Position numbers and translations under genes: made by a program
Assembly: GCA_018713375.1 (NCBI GenBank)
Contig: DVOV01000061.1
Span: 1-17,912 of the forward strand
Length of the DNA stretch: 17,912 bases
Origin: Candidatus Scatomorpha stercorigallinarum
GTDB lineage: Bacteria; Bacillota_A; Clostridia; Oscillospirales; Oscillospiraceae
Direction of reading: 5' to 3'
The notes under the pieces: model-generated
Databases searched by the model: none
The model's input: the letters and a program-made list of their open reading frames with translations, nothing else
What the model was told of the DNA's origin: nothing
Part shown: positions 1-7,402 of the stretch, in pieces
Layout: each line of letters begins with the position of its first letter
Position numbering within the stretch: the first letter of the stretch is position 1

Positions 1-361
1 AGCGGAGGCGCTGCCCTCCGGTCATTTTCATAAAAAGCGGGGCCGGAGAATTGAAAACATAGCAATCCATGCCGTTGCGCGATCCCCTCGCTTCCGCTTT
101 CCGGTTATAGCTCACCATCTGCCCCTCTTCCGTAAAGCTGAGCCCTATATACCGCTGCCGGATCTGTGAGCGTATCACCAGGTCTTTGGGAAATACGACA
201 TCGGCCGAAGCTACGCAAAACCCATGCAGGTCTCCCCAAAACCGGACATAAGACGTCGCGTCAAAAAAACTGAACAGGGTGCAGTTCCCGGTCTCTTTCC
301 GCTCAGCCCCCAAAGAGCCGTAAAACAATATCGTTTCGTCTACATCGTGGATCGTGATCAT
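1..361 (-). CDS. AraC-type transcriptional regulator, N-terminal part (cut by window start)
   Basis: Reading the complement from an ATG at 361 gives 120 uninterrupted codons that run off the window edge, beginning MITIHDVDETILFYG. A purine-rich AGAGGT lies about 8 bases before the ATG. The visible part has no helix-turn-helix. Its feel (a stretch with YIGLSFTEEGQ, then NSPAPLFMKMTGG) is that of the N-terminal effector domain of AraC/XylS regulators, which carry their two HTH motifs at the C-terminus, so the DNA-binding part would lie outside the window. It is divergent from the transporter operon at 643, the usual place for a local activator such as YbtA in yersiniabactin loci. The family call is an inference from the N-terminus and context; the existence of the gene is much surer than the name. 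Confidence 0.62.
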   Translation of the reverse strand, partial: MITIHDVDETILFYGSLGAERKETGNCTLFSFFDATSYVRFWGDLHGFCVASADVVFPKDLVIRSQIRQRYIGLSFTEEGQMVSYNRKAEARGSRNGMDCYVFNSPAPLFMKMTGGQRLR

Positions 362-420
362 CTGGCGCTGACCTCTATATCGAAATGGCACGCGGGCTCC
401 TGTTTTGGCACGGTTTGCAA

Positions 421-439
421 TTAGTCATGCCTAACCCAT
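421..439. promoter_or_regulatory. Candidate operator, copy 1 (TTAG-N6-CTAACC)
   Basis: TTAGTCATGCCTAACCCAT covers roughly +1 to +20 of the predicted AraC-gene transcript. A near copy is at 570-588. The TTAG and CCTAACC blocks match the two sides of the DtxR/IdeR iron-box consensus, although the middle differs. The repeat is seen directly; the regulator is unknown. Confidence 0.45.
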
Positions 440-446
440 TGGATAG

Positions 447-475
447 AGTATACCAGAGAAAACGCCAGAAATCAA
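447..475 (-). promoter_or_regulatory. Promoter of the AraC-type gene
   Basis: On the complement, TTGATT (470-475) is followed after 17 bases by TATACT (447-452), with an extended -10 TGG directly before it. The predicted start is near 440, giving a leader of about 80 bases. Confidence 0.7.
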
Positions 476-531
476 GGCTTTCCTGAACATTGCCGGTCAA
501 TGGCGCCGCCCTCCGGGTATGGCCGCTGCAC

Positions 532-560
532 TTGACAGGGAAAGGGCTTTTCCGCATAAT
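532..560 (+). promoter_or_regulatory. Promoter of the transporter operon
   Basis: A perfect TTGACA (532-537) is followed after 17 bases by CATAAT (555-560). The predicted start is near 567, leaving a leader of about 76 bases before the first gene, which has GGAGAAG at 628-634, 8 bases before its ATG. Confidence 0.72.
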
Positions 561-566
561 AGGCGC

Positions 567-588
567 TGGTTAGACATTACTAACCAAT
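567..588. promoter_or_regulatory. Candidate operator, copy 2 (dyad TGGTTAG-N6-CTAACCA)
   Basis: A 7-base inverted repeat, TGGTTAG (567-573) and CTAACCA (580-586), sits exactly at the predicted start point of the operon promoter. Within it, 570-588 resembles 421-439 (TTAG, CAT, CTAACC shared in register). A protein bound here would block initiation or early elongation. Alternatively it could form a small RNA hairpin at the 5' end. Confidence 0.48.
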
Positions 589-642
589 GGCGGTGCCGCC
601 TTCGCGCTCTTTATCCTGTTTAAAGATGGAGAAGAAGAAAAC

Positions 643-2478
643 ATGAAAGAGGCAACAAAAAACATTGTTCTGCGGGTATTTCAGACCGCACAGTGCAGTT
701 CTGCCCGGTATATATGGGGCCTGGCCTGCTCCGCTGTCAGCATATTGCTGTCGGGCCTTCCGTTCTATACGGTCTATCGGATCGTCCGCATCTTTCTGGA
801 AGCGTCCTTAAACGATACGGCTGTAGACGTATCCGCTGCATGGCTGTGGGCGGGTATCACGGTGGCAGGCATCGTCGTTGGCATCGCGCTCTCGATCGCC
901 GGCAGCTTCATCTGCCACTCCTGCGCCTTCCATGCGCTCTATGGCCTGCGTATGCGTATCCTCGATCACATGGGCAGGCTGGACCTGGGCTTCTTCACGG
1001 GCGGGCAGTCCGGCGCAGTACAAAAGGCCATGAGCGACAACATCGAGAAAATGGAAAGCATTATTGCCCACGATGTATCAAACCTCATTGGCGCCGGCCT
1101 TTTGCTGGTCTCCCTGTCGGCGCTGCTGTTCTCCATCAATGTACCGCTCGCCTTGACGATCGTTGCCGCGTTGGCGCTTGCGTTCATCATTCAGTTTTCG
1201 GCTTTTGGCGGGAAGCGGGGGCAGAAGATCTGGACGGATCTCAACCGCTCATCTACGGAAATGGACGCGGCATTTTCAGAGTATGTGTCCGGGATGGAAG
1301 AAGAAAAGATCTTTGGCAGGCCGGAGGCCGCGGCTTTGCGGCTGACCAGCCTGATAGAAAAGAATCGAAAAAGCCTGATGGCCTACCTGAAACGGGTGAC
1401 GCCCATTTACGGCGCCTACAAGACCATCACGCTCTCTGTGCCGGCCTTCCTTTTAGCCGTGGGGTGTGTCCTGCTGTATCTGGACCCCGGCGACCACGGC
1501 CTGATGATGGAGCTGCTGATGTTCCTGATCGTCGGCCCGGCGGTGATCAGCCCGCTGATGGAACTGGTGGAGTTTGGAGCGGACCTGCGGGACCTGGCCG
1601 TGCGGATGGACCAGATCGAGGGCGTTATGAAGATGGAGCCGGTAGCGGAAGGCGCGTGCGGCGCCCCGCCGGGCCCTGCGGAGCTTGCGTTCAAGGACGT
1701 GAGTTTTTCCTATCAGAATGCGGCGGACCCCCTGCGGCGCATGGCGCTGGAACATGTCACGATGCGCATCCCGGCAGGTTCCTTCGCGGCCCTAGTCGGC
1801 CCCTCGGGCGGCGGGAAATCGACGGCCGGGCAGCTGCTGGCGAGGTTCTGGGATGTGGAGAGCGGGAGTATCTGCATTGGAGGAAAGGATATACGGGACT
1901 ATTCCACCAAGGCCCTTATGGATACGGTCGCTTTTGTGTTCCAGGATACCTACATATTCGCGGAGAGCATTTATGACAATATCGCCATGCACCGGGATGT
2001 GACATGCGGGGAAGTGGAGCGGGCCGCGAAGGCTGCGCGCTGCCACGATTTTATTCAGGCACTGCCGGAAGGCTATAAAACAAGGGTCGGCGACGGCGGG
2101 CACAAATTATCCGGCGGGGAGGCGCAGCGCATCGCCATTGCAAGGGCGATGCTGAAAAACTCCCCCATCGTCGTGCTGGATGAAGCGATGGCCTTTGCGG
2201 ACGCGGAAAATGAGCTGGCGCTGCGGGAGGGCATGGCAGGATTGCTGAAGGGTAAGACCGTCCTGATGATCGCGCACCGCCTCTATTCCATCCGGGACGC
2301 AGATATCATCTTCGTTCTGGACTGCGGGAAGCTGAAAGAACAGGGGACGCACCAGGAACTGCTGCAGAAAGGCGGCCTGTATGCGCACTTATGGGCGCTC
2401 CAAAATGAAACTGAAAACTGGCGGATGAAAGGAGGCGCGGCGAATGTTTCAGATGGTCCGGCAGTTCACCTTTCATAA
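643..2478 (+). CDS. ABC half-transporter (membrane + ATPase), YbtP/YbtQ-like, first of pair
   Basis: 611 residues with an N-terminal six-helix exporter-type membrane domain (about 20-320) and a C-terminal ATPase. Walker A GPSGGGKST is at 386-394, the Q-loop FVFQDTY near 432-438, the signature LSGGEAQR at 489-496, Walker B IVVLDE at 509-514 and the switch His at 545. The D-loop region reads DEAMAFADAENE instead of the usual DEPTSALD. The AFAD-ENE pattern is one I know from the YbtP/YbtQ/IrtAB group, exporter-fold proteins that import iron-siderophores in the inner membrane. It probably pairs with the next gene, whose start lies 35 bases inside this one. Import rather than export is inferred from that motif and the ECF genes downstream; multidrug or peptide export remains possible. 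Confidence 0.88.
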   Translation: MKEATKNIVLRVFQTAQCSSARYIWGLACSAVSILLSGLPFYTVYRIVRIFLEASLNDTAVDVSAAWLWAGITVAGIVVGIALSIAGSFICHSCAFHALYGLRMRILDHMGRLDLGFFTGGQSGAVQKAMSDNIEKMESIIAHDVSNLIGAGLLLVSLSALLFSINVPLALTIVAALALAFIIQFSAFGGKRGQKIWTDLNRSSTEMDAAFSEYVSGMEEEKIFGRPEAAALRLTSLIEKNRKSLMAYLKRVTPIYGAYKTITLSVPAFLLAVGCVLLYLDPGDHGLMMELLMFLIVGPAVISPLMELVEFGADLRDLAVRMDQIEGVMKMEPVAEGACGAPPGPAELAFKDVSFSYQNAADPLRRMALEHVTMRIPAGSFAALVGPSGGGKSTAGQLLARFWDVESGSICIGGKDIRDYSTKALMDTVAFVFQDTYIFAESIYDNIAMHRDVTCGEVERAAKAARCHDFIQALPEGYKTRVGDGGHKLSGGEAQRIAIARAMLKNSPIVVLDEAMAFADAENELALREGMAGLLKGKTVLMIAHRLYSIRDADIIFVLDCGKLKEQGTHQELLQKGGLYAHLWALQNETENWRMKGGAANVSDGPAVHLS

Positions 2479-4201
2479 GCCGAAGGAGCTCATCCAGCCC
2501 ACCGTCTGGCTGTTCCTTTCGCAGGCGTGCAGTATGCTCCCGGCCATTTTGGCATACATGGCGATCTATACTCTGGGGCAGGCTTTTGTGCCGCCGTACA
2601 CATTGGATCTGCGGCGCCTTATCGTGCTTGCGGCGATCGCTCTGGGGTATATCCTGCTCCAATACGCGGTAGAGCTGGTCTCCTACTACTTCACCTATGG
2701 GCGCGCTTACAGCGATACGGCCAGAAAGCGCGTGGCATACATCCAAAAACTGCGCAGCCAGCCGCTGGGTTTCTTTTCGTCCAAGGAGTCGGGCGAATTG
2801 ATCAGTTCCTTTGCCGGCGATTTCGCAAACGTGGAATACGCGCTCTGCTACTGGCTGCCCTATCCCATTGGCGTGGGGGCGCTGCTGATGATCTCGATCG
2901 TATGGATCGGCGTTTATGACTGGCGCATGGGGATCGCCATGTTCGGGATGCTGCCGGTCTGCGCGGCGCTTATGTTTGTCATCGCCCGTATCAAGGAAAA
3001 ACACAGCCGGCAGGTCATGGCGGCGAAGTCCCGCGCGGCCACGCAGGTCAACGAATATCTCCACGGTATGAAAGACCTGAAGGCCTACCATCGCACGGGG
3101 GAGGGCTTTCATTCTCTGGAAACGGCCATGCGGAGATTGCGGGATGAGTCGCTAAAAGAAGAGGCGGTGGCGGGCAGCCTGTCCACGCTGTGCTCCTCTT
3201 TGGTAAAGTTCATCGTCCCCGTCACGGCTGCGGCCGGGCTTTATCTGCTGATCGGCGGCACGCTGTCTGTTCTGGACCTTGCGGGCTTTCTCGTTTTGGC
3301 GGCCAAGCTGGTGGACTCGGAGTTGATGGTCGTCGTCAGCATATCCGCGCTGCGCGGGATGAGGCCCTCCGGCGAGCGGTTGGACAAGGTCATGACGGCA
3401 GACGAGCCCCCCGGCACGGAAACGCTCGAAGAAGGCGCTTCTTATCAGTTTGAAAATGTGTCTTTTGGATATGGGGCAGCCGCAGATGTTGTAAAGGATG
3501 TCTCGTTCACTGCCCCGTCCGGTTCACTAACGGCTTTGGTGGGCCCCTCGGGCAGCGGGAAATCCACCCTGCTTCGCCTGATGGCGCGGTTTTGGGACTA
3601 TCGCTCCGGACACATCCGCATGGATGGCAGGGACATAAAAGATGTCAGGCCGGACAGCCTGCTTTCCCGCGTCTCCATGGTCATGCAGAGCGCCTATTTG
3701 TTCCGGGGGACCATCCGGGAAAACCTTTGCTTTGGCGATGACGGCATCACCGAGGAACAGATGATAAAGGCGTGCAGGCTGGCCCGCTGCCATGGTTTTA
3801 TCTCGGCGCTGCCTGAAGGGTACGACACGGTCGTCGGGGAAGGCGGGGCTACGCTCTCCGGCGGCGAGCGTCAGCGCATCTCGCTTGCCAGAGCATTTTT
3901 AAAAGATGCGCCGGTCCTCCTGCTTGACGAGCCGACCGCCTCCCTGGATGCAGATAATGAGGCAATGGTGCAGAAGGCATTGGACGGCATTTCCAAAGAG
4001 CGCACGGTCGTCATGATCGCGCACCGGTTAAAGACTGTGCGCAATGCAGAGCAGATCATCGTATTGCAGGATGGAAAGGTAGTACAGAAAGGCACCCATG
4101 ACCAACTTGCCGGGCAAGAAGGGCTCTACGCCCGGCTGTGGGCGCTGCAGAGCCAGGCCGGGGGCTACACATTCAAACGATCCGAGGAGGTTTTTAAATG
4201 A
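2444..4201 (+). CDS. ABC half-transporter (membrane + ATPase), YbtP/YbtQ-like, second of pair
   Basis: 585 residues with the same architecture as its neighbour: six-helix membrane domain (about 15-310), then an ATPase with Walker A GPSGSGKST at 367-375, signature LSGGERQR at 471-478 and Walker B VLLLDEP at 491-497. The D-loop TASLDADNE is canonical, so the two partners have different D-loops, as in asymmetric heterodimers. The start is set by AAAGGAGG a few bases before the ATG at 2444. The reading frame overlaps the previous gene by 35 bases and the next by 4 (ATGA), indicating translational coupling and fixed stoichiometry. Family membership is sure; the transported molecule is inferred from context to be a metallophore or similar small ligand. 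Confidence 0.88.
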   Translation: MFQMVRQFTFHKPKELIQPTVWLFLSQACSMLPAILAYMAIYTLGQAFVPPYTLDLRRLIVLAAIALGYILLQYAVELVSYYFTYGRAYSDTARKRVAYIQKLRSQPLGFFSSKESGELISSFAGDFANVEYALCYWLPYPIGVGALLMISIVWIGVYDWRMGIAMFGMLPVCAALMFVIARIKEKHSRQVMAAKSRAATQVNEYLHGMKDLKAYHRTGEGFHSLETAMRRLRDESLKEEAVAGSLSTLCSSLVKFIVPVTAAAGLYLLIGGTLSVLDLAGFLVLAAKLVDSELMVVVSISALRGMRPSGERLDKVMTADEPPGTETLEEGASYQFENVSFGYGAAADVVKDVSFTAPSGSLTALVGPSGSGKSTLLRLMARFWDYRSGHIRMDGRDIKDVRPDSLLSRVSMVMQSAYLFRGTIRENLCFGDDGITEEQMIKACRLARCHGFISALPEGYDTVVGEGGATLSGGERQRISLARAFLKDAPVLLLDEPTASLDADNEAMVQKALDGISKERTVVMIAHRLKTVRNAEQIIVLQDGKVVQKGTHDQLAGQEGLYARLWALQSQAGGYTFKRSEEVFK

Positions 4202-4806
4202 AAGGAAAAATGCTGAGCCTGAAGGAATTCGTCATCGTTCTGCTGCTGGCCTGCGTGGAAGCGGCTATCGCGCTCGTGGCCACCGTACCGTTTGCTGCAA
4301 ATATGCAGCTCGTCTATTTCCTCGCGCCCGGCCTTGCGGGCCTGATAAACGGCATTGTCTACGTACTGCTTGTAAAGAAGTGCCCGAAGATCGGCACGCA
4401 GTTCATCGTCCCCATGGTCTACGGCCTGTATTTCCTTTTTACGGGCAGCGTCTATGTATTCGTGTTTTTCGCGATCCTGGCGGTCGCAAACGAACTCATC
4501 ATGCTGGGCGGCGGCTACCAGAGCAGGATACGTCCCGCCATCCCTCATGCGCTTACCTGGATGCTGAATGCGATGGGCAGCACGCTGACCATGCTGCTGT
4601 TCCGCGACAGTTTGGTGCAGAGCTATGTGGCCATGGGGATGGACGCCGCCGGTGCGGACGCGGCCATCGCGTCTCTGGAAGGGTTCTGGCTGGCTCCGCA
4701 GAACATCGCCGCCGCCCTGGCTGCCGCCGCGGCTTTGTCCATTGCCGGATATGCGCTGGGCATGAAAATGCTGGGCAAGCACTTCAAGCCCGCCGGGGTT
4801 GCGTAA
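4198..4806 (+). CDS. ECF transporter substrate-binding (S) component, MptD/Trep_Strep-type
   Basis: 202 residues and strongly hydrophobic, with about five or six membrane spans (roughly 10-32, 36-60, 68-85, 86-104, 118-135, 168-190). It lacks any ATPase motif. The sequence fits the MptD-family putative ECF S component (TIGR02185), which gives the ECF module its ligand specificity. The position directly before the T and A subunits supports this. GAGGAGG at 4184-4190 sets the start, and the ATG overlaps the stop of the preceding gene. The ligand is unknown: members are named only provisionally, and other S components bind vitamins or metal ions. Linkage to YbtPQ-like genes suggests a role in the same uptake process. 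Confidence 0.82.
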   Translation: MKGKMLSLKEFVIVLLLACVEAAIALVATVPFAANMQLVYFLAPGLAGLINGIVYVLLVKKCPKIGTQFIVPMVYGLYFLFTGSVYVFVFFAILAVANELIMLGGGYQSRIRPAIPHALTWMLNAMGSTLTMLLFRDSLVQSYVAMGMDAAGADAAIASLEGFWLAPQNIAAALAAAAALSIAGYALGMKMLGKHFKPAGVA

Positions 4807-5537
4807 TGGAAAAACGAAAGCAGGGCCATTTCCGGCCCGACCCCCGCACATGGCTGCTGCTCTGCCTGCTGGGGACCGCCTCGGTCCTGCTGGTACGCTC
4901 TGAGATCGGAGGGGCCTGCCTGTTCCTGGGGTGCCTGCTGGTCCATCTTCTGTCGGGAAACGGGAACAGGCTCCTTCCTTGCATGCTGTATTACCTTGTT
5001 TTTTATGCCGTCGGCTGGGCGGGCGTACGGCTGCTGGATGGCGGCGTGGCCTTTTCCGTAAGCTCCATGCTCTCCAGCATGGGTATCGTCGGGAGGAAAA
5101 CACTGATCCCCTTGTCCTTCGCCGCCGCCCTTGCCGGAGAGCCGACCGGTTCTTTGATGGCGGCTTTGCAGGCCATGCGCTTTCCGAAAACGGTCGGGAT
5201 AGCGGCCTCGGTAGTCCTCCGCTTTTTTCCGACCATAGCCGGGGAATACCGGGCCATCCGCTCGTCCCAGCGCTTCCGGGGGATCGGGGTGGGCGTTATC
5301 CACACGCTCACCCATCTGCCTTCTACGGTGGAGTATATTTTGATACCGCTGATCCTGAGGACGGCAAGGGTGGCAGAGGAACTTTCCGCATCTATGACCG
5401 TGCGCGGCGTGCGCTTTTCCGGCGAGACCGTCAGTTACCGCCCCATTCATTTCAGCTGGAAAGACGGCGCCATTTGCGTATCCATGGCGGCGATCGCCGG
5501 CGCGGTCTTCGCGCTGGAGAAAGGAGGGGCCCTGTGA
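4806..5537 (+). CDS. ECF transporter transmembrane (T) component, EcfT/CbiQ family
   Basis: 243 residues, beginning MEKRKQGHFR. The start ATG shares one base with the stop of the S-component gene (TAATG), so translation is coupled; an open frame extends further upstream but only as a shadow of the preceding gene. Hydrophobic spans occur near 16-31, 36-50, 57-77, 100-112 and 221-238. Two arginine-containing motifs typical of EcfT coupling helices are visible: SQRFRG at 154-159 and MTVRGVR at 197-203. In the family these dock onto the two ATPase domains and pass movement to the S component. Length is close to that of other EcfT proteins. Confidence 0.85.
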   Translation: MEKRKQGHFRPDPRTWLLLCLLGTASVLLVRSEIGGACLFLGCLLVHLLSGNGNRLLPCMLYYLVFYAVGWAGVRLLDGGVAFSVSSMLSSMGIVGRKTLIPLSFAAALAGEPTGSLMAALQAMRFPKTVGIAASVVLRFFPTIAGEYRAIRSSQRFRGIGVGVIHTLTHLPSTVEYILIPLILRTARVAEELSASMTVRGVRFSGETVSYRPIHFSWKDGAICVSMAAIAGAVFALEKGGAL

Positions 5538-6985
5538 TCGAACTGCAAAACATCTCCTTCTCCTATGCAAACAGCCGAGAGAACAGCGCGCTGCGCCGCA
5601 TCGATCTGACTGTAAAAAAGGGCGAGCTGGTGATCCTGGCCGGGAAAAGCGGCTGCGGAAAAACGACTTTGATAAGGGTCCTCAACGGGCTTTGTCCGCA
5701 GTTTTATCCGGGAGACCTTACAGGAAGCTATCTTCTGGATGGGCAGGACGCCCTTAAAATGACCATCCATCAGTTAGGTACGATGGTGGGCAGCGTATTC
5801 CAGGACCCGCGCAGCCAGTTTTTTGCCACCAACACGACCGACGAGATCGCACTGGGGATGGAGAACATCCCATTGGCGCGCCCGGTCATGCGGAAGCGGG
5901 TAGAGGCAGTATGCGCGCAGATGAACATCGGCCGGCTGCTCGACCGCCGGATATTCCATCTGTCCAGCGGGGAAAAGCAGCTTATCGCCCTTGCGTCCAT
6001 CTGCGCCATGGAGCCAAAGGTCATCGTCATGGATGAGCCTTCCGCGAACCTGGACAGCGACGCCATGGCGCGGCTGGGCGCGCTGCTCTACCGGCTGAAA
6101 GCAGCCGGGCATACCATTGTCCTGTCGGAACACCGTTTCCATTATGTGCGCGATTCCTTTGACCGGCTTATTTTTATGGAGGACGGCGCGATCTCCGCCA
6201 TCTACGGCCATGACGAGGCATTAAAGCTCCCTGAAAAACAGCTTACAGCCATGGGACTGCGCCCCTTCGACGCGCCGGCTTTTCATGTGGGCGGCGCTTT
6301 TCGGCCAAAGCCGGAGGATGCCCTGCAGGTTTCCGAGATATCCTGTATGCTGGACGGGCGGCAGATCCTGGAGGAGGTCTCTTTCTCGGCGGGAAGCGGA
6401 AAGGTCCTCGCCATTGCGGGGCCAAATGGCGCCGGGAAGTCTACATTATGCCGGGCGGTGACCGGGCTTTACCGGGCGATGGGAACGGTGCGGCTCGACG
6501 GGGAGTATCTGAAGCGTAAGCGGCGCACGGACCGCTCCTTTTTTGTGCAGCAGGACCCCGATCACCAGCTCTATGCCCCTACGGTCTTGGATGAGTTCTG
6601 GATAGGAAAAAGAAAAACGCCCGCCCTGGGGGCGGCCGCGTTGGCGAGGTCAAAAGAAATGGGCTTGGACGCTTTTCAAGGCAGGCACCCGGCCTCGCTC
6701 TCCGGCGGCCAGAAGCAGCGGCTGCTTTTAGCGATCGCGGCGGCCAGCAACAGGAGCCTTCTTGTATTCGATGAGCCCACAAGCGGGTCGGATGGCTACC
6801 ACATGCATCTGACAGCGCAGCTTTTCAAACGGCTTGCAGCCGAAGGGAAGTGCATCCTGCTGATCACACACGACATGGACCTGATCGCAAAAGCCGCCGA
6901 CAGTGTGCTCTACCTCGAACAGGGAAAAGTGCGCTACCACCGCAATGTCCTGCGGCAGGCACAGGCGGTATCCGCAGGATATTAG
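5534..6985 (+). CDS. ECF transporter ATPase with two fused ABC domains (A-A')
   Basis: 483 residues from a GTG start that overlaps the preceding stop (GTGA), with AAGGAGG at 5521-5527. Domain 1 has Walker A GKSGCGKTT at 37-45, Q-loop near 90, signature LSSGEKQ at 143-149, Walker B IVMDEP at 164-169 and switch His 200. Domain 2 has GPNGAGKST at 296-304, LSGGQKQR at 389-396, LLVFDEP at 409-415 and switch His 446. Both sites look catalytically complete. Many ECF systems use two separate ATPases (EcfA and EcfA'); here they are joined in one chain. It powers the S/T module encoded just upstream and is the last gene of the operon. Confidence 0.88.
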   Translation: MIELQNISFSYANSRENSALRRIDLTVKKGELVILAGKSGCGKTTLIRVLNGLCPQFYPGDLTGSYLLDGQDALKMTIHQLGTMVGSVFQDPRSQFFATNTTDEIALGMENIPLARPVMRKRVEAVCAQMNIGRLLDRRIFHLSSGEKQLIALASICAMEPKVIVMDEPSANLDSDAMARLGALLYRLKAAGHTIVLSEHRFHYVRDSFDRLIFMEDGAISAIYGHDEALKLPEKQLTAMGLRPFDAPAFHVGGAFRPKPEDALQVSEISCMLDGRQILEEVSFSAGSGKVLAIAGPNGAGKSTLCRAVTGLYRAMGTVRLDGEYLKRKRRTDRSFFVQQDPDHQLYAPTVLDEFWIGKRKTPALGAAALARSKEMGLDAFQGRHPASLSGGQKQRLLLAIAAASNRSLLVFDEPTSGSDGYHMHLTAQLFKRLAAEGKCILLITHDMDLIAKAADSVLYLEQGKVRYHRNVLRQAQAVSAGY

Positions 6986-7051
6986 TTCACCCATTTTTCG
7001 CCTGCGGCAAAAAATGACGCCATCCACTCCGTTACATCTGTCCCTCTTCTC

Positions 7052-7091
7052 AAAACCGGACCCGCTGCGCTGGGCTTCGGTTTTGTTTTTT
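7052..7091 (+). terminator. Terminator of the transporter operon
   Basis: The arms AAAACCGGACCC (7052-7063) and 7072-7084 pair with one bulged C and one G-T pair around an 8-base loop. They are followed by a T-rich tract GTTTTTT. The hairpin lies 66 bases after the last operon gene. Confidence 0.7.
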
Positions 7092-7144
7092 GCTGTGCTC
7101 ATATGCTTTGGGCCGGCGGACTCTTGCGCCGCGGGCGCAGGCAT

Positions 7145-7181
7145 AAAAAATCGTCGGAACAGAGTGAACTCTGTTCCGACG
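7145..7181 (-). terminator. Terminator of the tRNA-Leu gene
   Basis: A perfect 13-base-pair stem (7152-7164 with 7169-7181) around a 4-base loop, followed on the complement by ATTTTTT. It starts two bases past the tRNA CCA end, so it is a textbook intrinsic terminator for this transcript. Confidence 0.92.
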
Positions 7182-7182
7182 C

Positions 7183-7270
7183 TGGTGCGCGAGGCGGGAC
7201 TTGAACCCGCACGTGCGTAGTGCACACTAGAACCTGAATCTAGCGAGTCTGCCAATTCCACCACTCGCGC
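7183..7270 (-). tRNA. tRNA-Leu (anticodon CAG)
   Basis: On the complement an 88-base cloverleaf can be folded. The acceptor stem GCGCGAG pairs with CTCGCGC, followed by discriminator A and an encoded CCA. The anticodon stem CTAGA/TCTAG encloses the loop TTCAGGT, so the anticodon is CAG (reads CUG). A long variable arm (GTGC/GCAC) shows the class II type used by leucine. The T arm contains GGTTCAAGTCC. The 3' end points toward the transporter operon. Confidence 0.96.
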
Positions 7271-7299
7271 ATTTTTTCACATCTCGTGGATGCTCGATT

Positions 7300-7328
7300 A
7301 TAATAGCACCTCCGGCGCGTCTTGTCAA
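7300..7328 (-). promoter_or_regulatory. Promoter of tRNA-Leu
   Basis: On the complement, consensus TTGACA (7323-7328), 17 bases, then TATTAT (7300-7305), about 30 bases before the mature tRNA 5' end. Confidence 0.85.
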
Positions 7329-7344
7329 CATTTTTTTCGCGCAC

Positions 7345-7373
7345 TTGTCATATATTCATCCGTCTGCTATAAT
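7345..7373 (+). promoter_or_regulatory. Promoter of the DUF975 gene
   Basis: TTGTCA (7345-7350), 17 bases, TATAAT (7368-7373). Transcription would start near 7380, and AGGAGG follows just before the ATG at 7403. Confidence 0.85.
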
Positions 7374-7402
7374 CCAGTTATCAGTCCATCAGGAGGCAGG
7401 AA

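Noticed and set aside
562..642. A riboswitch in the transporter operon leader
   Set aside because: The leader is only about 76 bases and shows just the short dyad at its 5' end; no known aptamer fold or expression-platform terminator is visible.
4098..4805. Upstream in-frame extension of the EcfT gene
   Set aside because: It lies over the end of the second ABC gene and the whole S-component gene in another frame. The TAATG start at 4806 gives a normal EcfT length.
6992..7016. Hairpin CATTTTTCGC / GCAAAAAATG right after the operon stop
   Set aside because: It has a C-A mismatch and no T-run afterwards; the hairpin at 7052 is a better terminator.
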